From JAZKFT01 sp040386335 (GTDB taxonomy: Bacteria > Bacteroidota > Bacteroidia > Chitinophagales > Chitinophagaceae): a DNA stretch of 64,000 nucleotides. The stretch's first letter is position 1, and the number at the start of each line of letters is the position of its first letter. The notes beneath the pieces were generated by a model. The model searched no databases, was not told the origin of the DNA, and saw only the letters and a program-made list of their open reading frames with translations. Location: the NCBI GenBank assembly GCA_040386335.1, contig JAZKFT010000063.1:8894-72893 (forward strand), in the 5' to 3' direction. The translations under genes were made by a program, and so were the position numbers. Below are positions 9,598 through 19,200 of this stretch, in pieces.

Positions 9598-11271
9598 TCA
9601 TTTTTTCAAATACCCCGTCCCCTTGCACAGGTCACAATGAAACTCTGTGTATTGGGTTCTTTTCTTATTGGGGCTGCGTACATAAATATTGAAGTTAACC
9701 TGCTCCCACCGGTCGTCGGCTACGGTTTCTTCTGTTCTTGAATGCGGAACGCCTTTGCATTTTGAGCAAACCGTAAAGCCGCCAGGTTCGCTACACAACT
9801 CATAATCGAACAGGTTGTATTCGTAATAACTGGTACTGCCATTCACCGATGCCAGTTGATAGGCGGTGCGATCACAGTCGACTCCCTTCAATACAAGCGC
9901 ACTTCCGCTGGTAGACGTCTTTTTGCGACATAGCAATGAACCCACTTTCCAGGACATTTGTTGTTTCATGTCGCTGCAGCGTTGTTTTCGCTGCGCCAAT
10001 ACCTCCGAAGCTGTTGGGCGCATCAGCAGGTAGGGAGAAACAAAAGAAGTGGGTTTGCCGCTTTTAAGATCAAAGAAAACAGGGTAAGCATATTGGCGGC
10101 TAACACCCCACATCAAATCATATCCATCATCCCATCTTGACATTCCCGGCGTGGAGGATGGCACCAGTGCCACGTAATCCTTGAGTACCCTGAAAAAGTA
10201 GGGTTGTGCGCTCGATTTTACACCGTCCTGTTGAAGCGTTATCTGCTTCGACATCAACATTTCGTTCCCCGACATTTTAAAAATGGCCACGTCACCCGAT
10301 TTTCCATTGTAGAAATAAAGATCATCATTCTCCGCCAGGTAAAAGTCTTCCACCACGCTGTCCTGAGACACATGTTCCAATAATTTTGCGCCGTCTGAAA
10401 CCCGGTACACGATCGCTTTGTCCTTACCATTGGTTGCCAGTAAAAGCTGCCTGCCCATTTGAGTTGCCTTTAGTGAGTTGACCCATGGCAGTATTGTTTT
10501 TTTGCCCGTGGCAATATCCATAAAACTGCCTTCGATCTGTTCTGCGCTTTGCCTGCTTGTCAACACAAACATTGTTTTTTCGTCGGCGCTCATCATTAGC
10601 TGTGGGTCTTTTCCCGTACCGTCTTTGATCAGGTCTTCCCGCAGGGTTTGCCGCTTGCCTGTCCGTGGGTCTATGAGCCAAAGGCCCCGCATTTTTACGA
10701 TCTCAGCTTCTGTTATGTTTCCAGCCCGGTTTTTTTTCGTATCCACTTCAGCGGGATTGGTGGTAATAATAGATCCCTCATTCGTTACGGCAAGCACATA
10801 ATCCTTATCAACGTTGCACCAGGTCCATGGCGTATCTGCATACGATGTCACAAACCCTTTGCTAATTGAATTCCTGACCTTGCTTTTGGTACTAAAAGTG
10901 GTGGAGCCGCTTTTATCTGGCAGTGTCTCACTGCATCCAACACAATTGTTTACCCCAAAGCGCAGGTTGGGTGACCAAACCTGGGATTGTACAAACGCGG
11001 AATAAATGCTACAGGTTGAGTAGCCTGTGATACTTCCATGCCATTGTGCTTCAACCGCCTTTTTGGTAGCAGGGTAGATAGTGGTATTGGGTGGAAAAAC
11101 GAGGCCCTCGCCACCCGGAATTACAAAAGGTGGAAGGATAGGTTTTTTACTTTCATAACTGATGGATGGCAATGCATAAACACGGCTGTCGACACCTGAT
11201 TGGCAAAAAACCGGTAATCCTGCGATCGTCATCGCCAGCGCAGTAAGGAAGGTGACTGGTTTCATACCCAA
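9598..11271 (-). CDS. Secreted protein with C-terminal CxxC motifs, unknown function
   Basis: 557 residues with a signal peptide (cut near PVFCQ). The middle looks like a repetitive beta structure, perhaps a propeller (SADEKTMFVLTSRQ, LLLATNGKDKAIVY). Near the C-terminus are paired cysteines, VCSKCKGVPHS and FHCDLCKGTGYLKK, resembling the CxxCxGxG zinc elements of DnaJ. A zinc-binding tail on an exported propeller-like protein is unusual. No family name can be given. The neighbour at 11454 is divergent, so this gene has its own promoter. Confidence 0.7.
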   Translation of the reverse strand: MGMKPVTFLTALAMTIAGLPVFCQSGVDSRVYALPSISYESKKPILPPFVIPGGEGLVFPPNTTIYPATKKAVEAQWHGSITGYSTCSIYSAFVQSQVWSPNLRFGVNNCVGCSETLPDKSGSTTFSTKSKVRNSISKGFVTSYADTPWTWCNVDKDYVLAVTNEGSIITTNPAEVDTKKNRAGNITEAEIVKMRGLWLIDPRTGKRQTLREDLIKDGTGKDPQLMMSADEKTMFVLTSRQSAEQIEGSFMDIATGKKTILPWVNSLKATQMGRQLLLATNGKDKAIVYRVSDGAKLLEHVSQDSVVEDFYLAENDDLYFYNGKSGDVAIFKMSGNEMLMSKQITLQQDGVKSSAQPYFFRVLKDYVALVPSSTPGMSRWDDGYDLMWGVSRQYAYPVFFDLKSGKPTSFVSPYLLMRPTASEVLAQRKQRCSDMKQQMSWKVGSLLCRKKTSTSGSALVLKGVDCDRTAYQLASVNGSTSYYEYNLFDYELCSEPGGFTVCSKCKGVPHSRTEETVADDRWEQVNFNIYVRSPNKKRTQYTEFHCDLCKGTGYLKK

Positions 11272-11453
11272 TTATAAATAAAAAATGCCTTGGTTTTGCA
11301 AAGGACGTAAAAAGCATTTAAGTGCCTTGCCGCTGTTTACCTGGATTACACCTGGTGTCAGCTAGCCCAAATGCCGGCAGAGGCGTAACTGTATTCCTAA
11401 AACCAGTGGCCATCATTCTCTTTTTATAGTAGTTTTAAAACAAAAAAGGCGTT

Positions 11454-13523
11454 ATGAAAAATGTGCTCCTTGTGGTGCTTGCTTGTGTAAATCTTTCGCT
11501 ATTTGCGCAAAAGAATGCTTCTGTTTCGTTTGAAAAATGGATCAGTTTGAAAGGTGTTGGTACTCCTGTTATTTCTCCTGATGGTAAAACAGTTGTGTAT
11601 AGCATGACTAGTACAGACTGGGCTAATAATACCTACGACACCGAACTCTGGATGTCAAGAGATGGCGGCGAACCATTACAATTAACCAGGACACACAAAG
11701 CCGGTAGCACCAACGCAGCGTTTACTCCAGATGGGAAATATGTAAGCTTTTTGGCAAAGAGGGATGAAAAAACACAACTGTATATAATTTCAATAATGGG
11801 CGGCGAAGCTGTGACCGTTACCAATGACGCAGATGGTATCAGTAGCTACGAATGGAGCCCTGATGGAACCCGGATTGTTTACAGTAAACCACAAACCGAT
11901 AGCAAGGTTGAAAAAAATACAAAGGAGCGTTTGGGTGCATTTGCTGTGGAAGGAGAAGAATACAAACAAAACCACTTATGGTTGGTGAACTTTAACTACG
12001 ATTCTGTTTTCCTGGCAGGTCAACTACCTTGCTACCAGGTAAAGAAAGACTCATCAAAAACAAATGACACCAAAGCACCGGAATGTTTTTCATTACCCGT
12101 GGCCAAACAACTAACTGAAGGTGATTTCACGGTGGCTGGTTTTTCCTGGAGTCCTGATGGTAAGCAAATTGCTTTTAGCAGGCAGGTCAATCCGCTGATT
12201 CTTTCATCCGTAAGTGCAGATATTGTTTTGATAAATGCAGACACAAAAAAGATGACGACAGTGATCAGCAATCCGACGGGTGATTTCTTTAACAGGTGGA
12301 ACCCTGATGGAACTGCATTTGTGTATGGCAGTTCGGTTAATGATTCCATCACAGATTTTTTTAAAAATAACCGCCTGTTTATTTATGATCTGAAAACAAA
12401 AAGCAGTATGGAGATTGCAAAAGATATTGATGAAAACAAATCGGTTGCTGCGTGGAGCAAGTCTGGCCTGTTTCTTACTGCTTTAGAAAAAACAAAACGA
12501 AAATTGTATAGTGTGGATCTTAAATCCGGATCAACCAACGCTGTTACACTTGGCTTGGACCTGCCTGGCAATTTCTCCTTCAGCAAGAACACTGATGCCA
12601 TCGCTTTGTCAGGTGCGAATTACACCGGGCTCAGCGAAATTTACCTGTGGCGATTGAATCAACCCCTGAAACAAATCAGCGATAACACTGCCCAAATCAA
12701 AAACTGGAACACCCCAACAAACGAAGTGATACAATGGAAGAGTAAAGACGGTGCTACAATTGAAGGCATTTTATTAAAACCCAAAAATTACGACGCCAAT
12801 AAAAAATATCCGTTGCTGGTTGTTATCCATGGCGGGCCAACTGGTATCGATTTGCCGGATCCTGTGCCCACTTATGTCTACCCGATCATGCAATGGACTG
12901 AAAAAGGCGCCCTGGTCTTGCGGGTAAATTATCGCGGTAGTGCCGGTTATGGAGAAAAATTCCGTTCACTTAATGTAACCAACCTGGGCGTAGGTGATAT
13001 GTGGGATGTAGTAAGTGGCGTGGAATATCTTAACAGCAAAAACATGATCGACACCTCACGTATGGGATGCATGGGTTGGAGCCAGGGCGGATACATCTCT
13101 GCATTTTTAACCACCAATACCAATATGTTCAAAGCCATTTCTGTTGGTGCCGGCATTTCCAATTGGGTAACCTATTATGTAAGTACCGACATCACCCCGT
13201 TTACCCGGCAATACCTGGAAAAAACGCCCTGGGCAGATATGAACATTTATTTAAAGACGTCGCCAATGACCAATATCAATAAAGCTTCTACACCCACTTT
13301 GATACAACATGGCGAATTTGATAAAAGAGTTCCCATTCCCAATGCTTATGAATTATATCGGGGCCTGCAGGACAGGGGCATAAGATCTAAGCTAATTGTA
13401 TACAAGGGTTTTGGGCATTCCATTAATAAACCTAAAGAACGATTGGCTGCTGTATGGCATAACTGGCAATGGTTTAATCATTTTGTCTTTGGAGAAAAGG
13501 AAGAACCTCTTCCGGTGGAATAG
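11454..13523 (+). CDS. Prolyl-oligopeptidase family (S9) secreted peptidase
   Basis: 689 residues. A signal peptide ends near LFAQ. Residues ~30-420 form a TolB/DPP-like propeller (GVGTPVISPDGKTVVYSM, YEWSPDGTRIVYS, FSWSPDGKQIAFS). The alpha/beta-hydrolase domain follows, with the nucleophile Ser at about 543 in GWSQGGY, the Asp in HGEFDKRVP, and the His at about 655 in GFGHSINKP. S9 enzymes cleave short peptides, often after Pro. All three catalytic residues are present, so it should be active in the periplasm. Confidence 0.93.
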   Translation: MKNVLLVVLACVNLSLFAQKNASVSFEKWISLKGVGTPVISPDGKTVVYSMTSTDWANNTYDTELWMSRDGGEPLQLTRTHKAGSTNAAFTPDGKYVSFLAKRDEKTQLYIISIMGGEAVTVTNDADGISSYEWSPDGTRIVYSKPQTDSKVEKNTKERLGAFAVEGEEYKQNHLWLVNFNYDSVFLAGQLPCYQVKKDSSKTNDTKAPECFSLPVAKQLTEGDFTVAGFSWSPDGKQIAFSRQVNPLILSSVSADIVLINADTKKMTTVISNPTGDFFNRWNPDGTAFVYGSSVNDSITDFFKNNRLFIYDLKTKSSMEIAKDIDENKSVAAWSKSGLFLTALEKTKRKLYSVDLKSGSTNAVTLGLDLPGNFSFSKNTDAIALSGANYTGLSEIYLWRLNQPLKQISDNTAQIKNWNTPTNEVIQWKSKDGATIEGILLKPKNYDANKKYPLLVVIHGGPTGIDLPDPVPTYVYPIMQWTEKGALVLRVNYRGSAGYGEKFRSLNVTNLGVGDMWDVVSGVEYLNSKNMIDTSRMGCMGWSQGGYISAFLTTNTNMFKAISVGAGISNWVTYYVSTDITPFTRQYLEKTPWADMNIYLKTSPMTNINKASTPTLIQHGEFDKRVPIPNAYELYRGLQDRGIRSKLIVYKGFGHSINKPKERLAAVWHNWQWFNHFVFGEKEEPLPVE

Positions 13524-13609
13524 TTTATGGGGTGCCATTTTTGAATGACTCCGGTTTGCAAAAACAGGTAGTTACCGGCGAATTTATGTAGCACCCGAGT
13601 AGAAAATTC

Positions 13610-14251
13610 TTAGTTATTCTTACTGCAAATAGCAGCTATCGTCTTTTCATCCAACTGCAACGCATGGAAGTCATTCCCCTGTTGAATCACAGAGGTGATG
13701 ATCCCTTTCATGGTGTAGTTCTCAAACCGGTGTTCCAGTTTCAGGATTAAGCCGCCTTCCGTTTTTTCATTGCAAAATTTCCAGTTGTAGGCAACATGCT
13801 TTTGATAAGTGCCGGGAGCTATTTTCAAGTCGGTGCTTACAAAATACCTCGTCCAAAAAAGTTTAGACTGGAACTCGATTATTTTACAACGGTGACCAAG
13901 AACCTTTTCATCGGTATCATGCATGCTAAATGAAATAATTGAATCCGTCGCGACTGCGTAGTCCTCGCAAGTATAATCCTTCTTGCTGTTGGTTTCTGAA
14001 ATGCATTTATTAAGGGCTCCTGCATAGAAAAAGGTAAACGTGTCTTGTCCAATGAATTTGCTTTGATAGTTGTTGTTATCGAACCGGAATACACTTTTCT
14101 GTGATTTTAATTGCATCAACGAATCCATGACCGGTTGCTTGCGATCGTAGGTATAGCTGTATTCAACTTCCCCTATAAAAAACGCCTGCTTTTCGGTGCA
14201 TGATGTATGCATCAGCATTACTAAAAAAAGGTATTTGAAAAGCAGTTTCAT
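13610..14251 (-). CDS. Lipoprotein of unknown function
   Basis: 213 residues. A lipobox-like stretch (MLMHTSC) predicts a lipidated Cys near residue 19. The body is beta-rich (GEVEYSYTYDRKQPV, SKFIGQDTFTFFYAG) and resembles GLPGLI-type or DUF4412-like periplasmic proteins of Bacteroidota in its opening 'F-G-V-Y-S-Y' pattern, but the match is too loose to name. It is convergent with the S9 peptidase and is expressed from its own promoter. Confidence 0.65.
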   Translation of the reverse strand: MKLLFKYLFLVMLMHTSCTEKQAFFIGEVEYSYTYDRKQPVMDSLMQLKSQKSVFRFDNNNYQSKFIGQDTFTFFYAGALNKCISETNSKKDYTCEDYAVATDSIISFSMHDTDEKVLGHRCKIIEFQSKLFWTRYFVSTDLKIAPGTYQKHVAYNWKFCNEKTEGGLILKLEHRFENYTMKGIITSVIQQGNDFHALQLDEKTIAAICSKNN

Positions 14252-14385
14252 CTTGAAGAATTGTTAGTTACAATTCAGCCGGTTGGTTAAGAATCGCAGT
14301 GTTCAGCTAAATTACAAAATAGGAACAATAATTGACAGAGTTGGGCAAGGATATCGGTCTGCCCGCTTTTGAGAAGTGCAGGCTG

Positions 14386-14943
14386 TTACCCGATTTGAAG
14401 ATGTTCCATCTGTTTGCCAAAAAGAACCTTGCGGTCCACCATTTTAAATCCCAGTTTTAGATATAGCCTTTTTGCTTTTGCGTTCTGTTCATCTACAAGT
14501 AACCCTAAGGTTTGATGCTGCTTATTCACATATTCATCTATAACAAACTGTAGCAGCTTTGTGCCAATTCCCTTTCCCTGTTTATCTGGCTGTACGCCGA
14601 GAGAATCAATATAGTATTCTCCTTCCCGGGTTTCATCTTCCGGTTTAATGCACCTGCTAAATTCGGTTTCCAGGTAGTCGATGACCGGTTGTCTTAATGC
14701 ACTTAAATGGCTTCCAATATATAAAACCAGCGCCGCCATTACTTCGCCGTCTTCTTCCGCAACCCAGCAATTTTGATAGGAATACTGGTTATTATCACTT
14801 GCTGCAAAGTGTAAAAGAAATGCAATGGCTTTCTCCGGATCCTGTGTGCCGATAAACTGGTACACAATTTCCTCCATTGCTAAAAACAAGTGACTGGCAA
14901 TCATCTTCGCATCCGTTATAACCGCTTTTCTTATCGTCATCAT
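14386..14943 (-). CDS. GNAT-family N-acetyltransferase
   Basis: 185 residues. The acetyl-CoA site is visible as YYIDSLGVQPDKQGKGIGTK (motif A, Q-x-x-G-x-G) followed by LLVDEQNAKAKRLYLKLGFK. It fits the GNAT fold at normal length. The substrate (amine, antibiotic or protein N-terminus) cannot be told. It lies 20 bp after the next GNAT gene on the same strand, so they are probably cotranscribed. Confidence 0.85.
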   Translation of the reverse strand: MMTIRKAVITDAKMIASHLFLAMEEIVYQFIGTQDPEKAIAFLLHFAASDNNQYSYQNCWVAEEDGEVMAALVLYIGSHLSALRQPVIDYLETEFSRCIKPEDETREGEYYIDSLGVQPDKQGKGIGTKLLQFVIDEYVNKQHQTLGLLVDEQNAKAKRLYLKLGFKMVDRKVLFGKQMEHLQIG

Positions 14944-14963
14944 GGCTTGTATCTTGAAGCAGG

Positions 14964-15419
14964 CTATTGTGTAGATGTTAGTTCTTTTACGAAACCCGAT
15001 GATTTAACCTCGTAACCAATTTTCTTATAGAAATTTTGGGCTACTATTCTTTCGTCCCTGTTTCCACAGTTTAGTAACACTTTCTTTGATCCGATATCCC
15101 GTGCCCAGTTTTCTGCGGCTTCCATCAGATGTTTGCCTACGCCTCTTTGGCGAAACCTGGTGCTGGTTACCAGTGCTCCAACTCTAACATAGGTTCCATT
15201 CTGTTCGTAACTATAGTTCCTTGACAAACCGGCCATGCCCACAATGGTTTTATCAATCAGGGCAACCAGTGTTTTATAGTCATGATGGTTATGAATGGGT
15301 TCAAATCTCATTTTCATCTCGTCTGCTGTTGTCTTATAACCTAATTCATTCATCAGATCTGCCAAAGCAAAAATGTCTGCGGGTTCCCCGTCCCTGATAA
15401 TAAGTTGATCGTCTTGCAT
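14964..15419 (-). CDS. GNAT-family N-acetyltransferase
   Basis: 151 residues with the GNAT core: VRVGALVTSTRFRQRGVGKH (motif A, R-x-x-G-V-G) and LNCGNRDERIVAQNFYKKIG (motif B, GNRxER-x-x-A-H/Q-x-FY). The latter pattern is typical of GNATs annotated as phosphinothricin or aminoglycoside-like acetyltransferases. It is the first gene of a two-GNAT unit with 14386-14943. Confidence 0.86.
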   Translation of the reverse strand: MQDDQLIIRDGEPADIFALADLMNELGYKTTADEMKMRFEPIHNHHDYKTLVALIDKTIVGMAGLSRNYSYEQNGTYVRVGALVTSTRFRQRGVGKHLMEAAENWARDIGSKKVLLNCGNRDERIVAQNFYKKIGYEVKSSGFVKELTSTQ

Positions 15420-15495
15420 CGGTTTTTACTAAAAGTCCTGTATGATGTTCTTGTTAGATTTTCTTGCTTCCTCTTCGCTAAAAGAATCTGACCTG

Positions 15496-15879
15496 CTATT
15501 TTTTTTGTTTTAACTGGAAAACATTTCCTTCAGGATCCGCTCCGTCACAAACCCAATAATCATAGTTGTCAAATGTCTTTATTTCTTTCAGCGGCACGTT
15601 TAGTTTTAGTAAGGTGTCGCGGAGCGAATAAATGTCCTCTTCAATTTCAAAGACAATTTTTGTGTTGCTTTCAAATTTGATGGCTTCGTTGGTATTGTCC
15701 AAATAGCGATTGCCAATTTTATGTAGCCCGATCTTGCAATTTCCCGCTTTTAAAAGCAGCCATTCCGATTGTAATTCTTCAAGCATGTCAAGTTTTAAAA
15801 TATCTACATAAAAATGTTTGAGTCTACTGACATCCTGTACAAAAATGATAATAGAATCTAAATGCAGTTTCATAAACAA
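15496..15879 (-). CDS. VOC-family (glyoxalase-like) protein
   Basis: 127 residues. It opens LHLDSIIIFVQDVSRLKHFY and ends WVCDGADPEGNVFQLKQ, the two halves of one VOC module (H near the start, E in the D-P-x-G-N-x-F/I-x-L motif). The start may be ATG 15879 or the second Met at 15873; the latter gives a cleaner N-terminus. The substrate is unknown. It stands 76 bp upstream of the GNAT pair and may belong to the same unit. Confidence 0.78.
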   Translation of the reverse strand: MFMKLHLDSIIIFVQDVSRLKHFYVDILKLDMLEELQSEWLLLKAGNCKIGLHKIGNRYLDNTNEAIKFESNTKIVFEIEEDIYSLRDTLLKLNVPLKEIKTFDNYDYWVCDGADPEGNVFQLKQKK

Positions 15880-16009
15880 ATAGGGATCGTTGGAAGTGGC
15901 TGCTATCGCTCAGGTTTTCAAGGTTAAAAGGCTGAAGTTGAAGTTATATTGTTTTGTTGAAAACCGGGTCGTTGCGCCAGGACAATAGGTCCCCGCGAAT
16001 GAATATCCG

Positions 16010-16107
16010 GCAAATTCAGTAAGACATTTATTTGCCCCATATGCAAATAAGGTGGTCGTTTTACGAAACCTGACCACTCCTGTAACCACCCAGTTGAAAT
16101 TCAATTG
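16010..16107 (+). pseudogene. Fragment of an FG-GAP/VCBS repeat gene
   Basis: In the otherwise gene-free 15880-16229 stretch, one forward frame reads PYANKVVVLRNLTTPVTTQ and then stops. This is the N-x-V-x-V-L-R-N-x-(S/T) element repeated throughout the FG-GAP protein at 20649. Bases 16051-16072 are identical over 22 positions to 24131-24152 inside that gene. No start or remaining domain is present, so this is a relic of a related gene or a conversion scrap. Confidence 0.45.
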
Positions 16108-16197
16108 AACTTTTGTATCTATATTGAGCATCAGTTTTTCAATTGGCTGGCCTGGATCTAAATGATATTGAAAACGAATAAGCCTGCAATTGCAACA
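16100..16197 (-). repeat. Partial attC-like repeat of the array family, reverse orientation
   Basis: Read on the minus strand, this stretch contains CAATTGAAAAACTGATGCTC followed by AATATAGATACAAAA. That is the central motif of the array palindromes at 35299, 62092 and 62908 (GCCGATTGAAAAACTGATGC and AATATAA...ACAAAA). Only the left and central parts are recognisable and the matching right arm is missing. It is the only copy seen outside the two array regions and has the opposite orientation. Confidence 0.45.
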
Positions 16198-16229
16198 CAA
16201 AACTCAAAGCATATAAATAACTGCTAACC

Positions 16230-19200
16230 TTGAGCAAAAAAGCCGGTCACCTCTTTACGGTGTTTCATGTTTTGAGATCATTCCTGCTACTATTTTCTTT
16301 TTGTACTTTACAGATTGTTTTTGCACAAGAGCGTCTGTTTACCAACCAACAGCATTTTACGGTAGAAGATGGACTCCCCCAAAGTTTCATCAGCGGTATC
16401 CTGCAGGATGAAGATGGCTTTATATGGATGGCCACGCTGGACGGAATGTGCCGGTATGATGGCCGCGGATTTAAAACCGTCCGGTCCAACCCGGGAGACA
16501 GCACCGGGCTTTCTGCCAATGTCATTAATAATCTTGAAAGTTTTCACGATAATATCGTTACGGTTCGCTATAGTCTAAGCCAGGCGGATGATTTTGACCT
16601 TCGCAGTTTTAAAGTCCGCCGTCATAATATGCCAGCCCGGCTAAATGCCATTCCTGGTGCACGCTGGCAAACCCGCCGGTTGGCCACCAATACAAACAAC
16701 TGGTATTTCATGACTGGTGATCACAAGGGAATGGGATGGCTCGATAGCAGAACAGGCAAAGTTTACTATGCAAACAGGTCCAATGGTATGTTACAACAAG
16801 ATACCATTAGTGCTATCGTGGAATCGGCAGAAGGCAAGCTGTACCTCGTTAGCGAAGATGGTGTTCAGGTAAGTGATAACAGCCGCCGGAAGTTTTCCCG
16901 GGTAGTTTTTACCACACACGTGAAAAAAGAAACACCTGGTGAAATTGCCAATGGTTTTAGTGAACGGTTTTCTATCGTTTCTATGCCCGGAAACCGGCTG
17001 GCGGTCGCAGATTATGATAAGGTCATACTCCTTGACATTGATAAAAAAACGAGTAAAGTTTTTACACCCACGCGGGTTAAAATAGAAAAGAAATTTTCCA
17101 TGAACAATGGACTGCAGGCAGATGTGCAAGGACAGGTCTATTTCGAAAACGGCGGACGGATATTCAGGATTACAGAAACAGGTGACATGAAATTGTTGTG
17201 GGAGAATACCGCCAATCCCACTTTACGCATCAGTGCGTTTTTTATAGACCGGTCGAATGTATTATGGTTAAGTGTAAATGCGCAGGGCCTGCTCAAGATC
17301 GACCTCCAGTCGTCGCCATTCCAATCGTATAAATACCGCGCTGGTTTTGTGACAGATATCCTGGAGCACGCCGCAGAGAAGAGGGGGCTCATTTCTAAGC
17401 CCCAAACCTACATAGAAGCTTCGTCTTCCTTCCGGCATGCCCGGGACACAAAGGGCAATCTTTATTTCACCTCCAATTGGATAGGTGAAAACAATATCTA
17501 CCAGTTGTCCGGGCAGGTGCTGCGAAAGTTTCCACACTGTCCCGGCGGAATGCTATATACTGCCCTACTTACGATGCCCGACGATGTCGTAAGGGCTTTT
17601 GACCAATTGTCGGGGACCTGGTTCTGCTGGAAAACGCCCTCATCGCTGCCAGATAAATTTTCGCTTGATGACAGTATGAAAATAATGGAGGTAACAGATG
17701 CCCGGTTCATAGGAGGATATACCTGGCTAACTACCGATAAGCACGGGTTACTGCAATACCAGGATAGAAAAAGGATGAACCGATTTGCAGGTGTCATGAC
17801 CAAGGGTATTATGCCGCAGACGCTAACCGAAATTTGTCCCGACCCGGTTGATACAAACAAGTTTTGGATCGGTTCCCGGGGAGGTGGTCTTGTATTATGG
17901 GACCTGCAAAAAGGGTTACAGCGTATCTATACCACTGACGACGGGTTACCCAACAACACGATCTATTGCATATTGCCCGACAAAGCCGGGAAAATATGGT
18001 GCAGTACCAACAAAGGTATTTTTAGATTGGATGTTGTTACAGGGCAGATCACTGCATTTGAAAAAACGGATGGCCTGCCTGGCAATGAATTTAACCGGGC
18101 TCATAAATTCCTGTTTCCCGATGGACGGCTGGCTTTTGGTGGTTTGGATGGGTATACTATTTTTAACCCGGCTGATTTTGATTTTAGTAAAAAAATAGAA
18201 GATGTGCCGGTACTGCTTACCGGCCTGCAGATAAACAACCTGGCCCAGGACGTGAATCTGGCCAACAGTGTGATAAAGGAACCATTTAGTTTGCTATCAT
18301 CAGTTGAGTTGCCCTACAATAAAAATAACCTGCGTTTCGAGTTCGCCGCCCTGTTGTATAACCAGCCGCAAAAAATAAAATACCGCTACCAATTAAAAGG
18401 GGCCGATGCCGGATGGATAGAAAACGGGACATCAAATATTGCGTCCTATGCAGCGTTGAGACCGGGCCACTATACGTTGCGCATGAACGCCTCAGACAGA
18501 AATGGATTATGGAGTGATACGATAAAAGAAATTGACATCATCATTCATCCCCCGTTTTGGGCTACCTGGTGGGCTTATCTCATTTATGCATTCATTGCAT
18601 TGGGCATCGTACGATGGTATTTTATTTTCAGGGAAGGGCGCTTAAAAACAGAACAACATCTGGCCTTCGAAAAAAGAGAAGCGATCCGGTTAAGAGAAAC
18701 TGATGAATTGAAAGACCGGTTTTTCAGCAATATCACCCATGAATTCCGAACACCTCTCACCTTAATCATTACCCCTTTGGAGAAACTGGAGCAGGACCCT
18801 TCGCTTTCAGCCGCAGCTATCAGCATTGTAAAAACGGCACAACGAAACTCAAATCAATTATTACAGTTAATTAATGAGTTTCTTGATTTTTCTAAACTGA
18901 ACGACGGGCAGCTTACAATAAAATTATCAACCGGGGAACCGGATCTGTTTACAGCCGATTGTGTACGATCTTTTGAGGCTGCCGCCAAAGAAAAAAATAT
19001 CACCCTCCTTTTTTCCGCCACGGGTATTGAGGGTCATTACCTGTTTGATCAGGAGAAATGGGGTAAAATAATTTTTAACCTGCTGAGCAATGCACTAAAA
19101 TTTACACCCGGTGGCGGGATGGTTTCCGTTTTCCTGTTTTCTCCCGCCAACGATCACATAACACTGGAAGTAAGAGATAATGGCCCGGGCATACCCGTTG

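Noticed and set aside
15910..16200. 96-codon minus-strand ORF
   Set aside because: It reads through a partial array palindrome and an opposite-strand FG-GAP scrap; no start signal or protein-like sequence.
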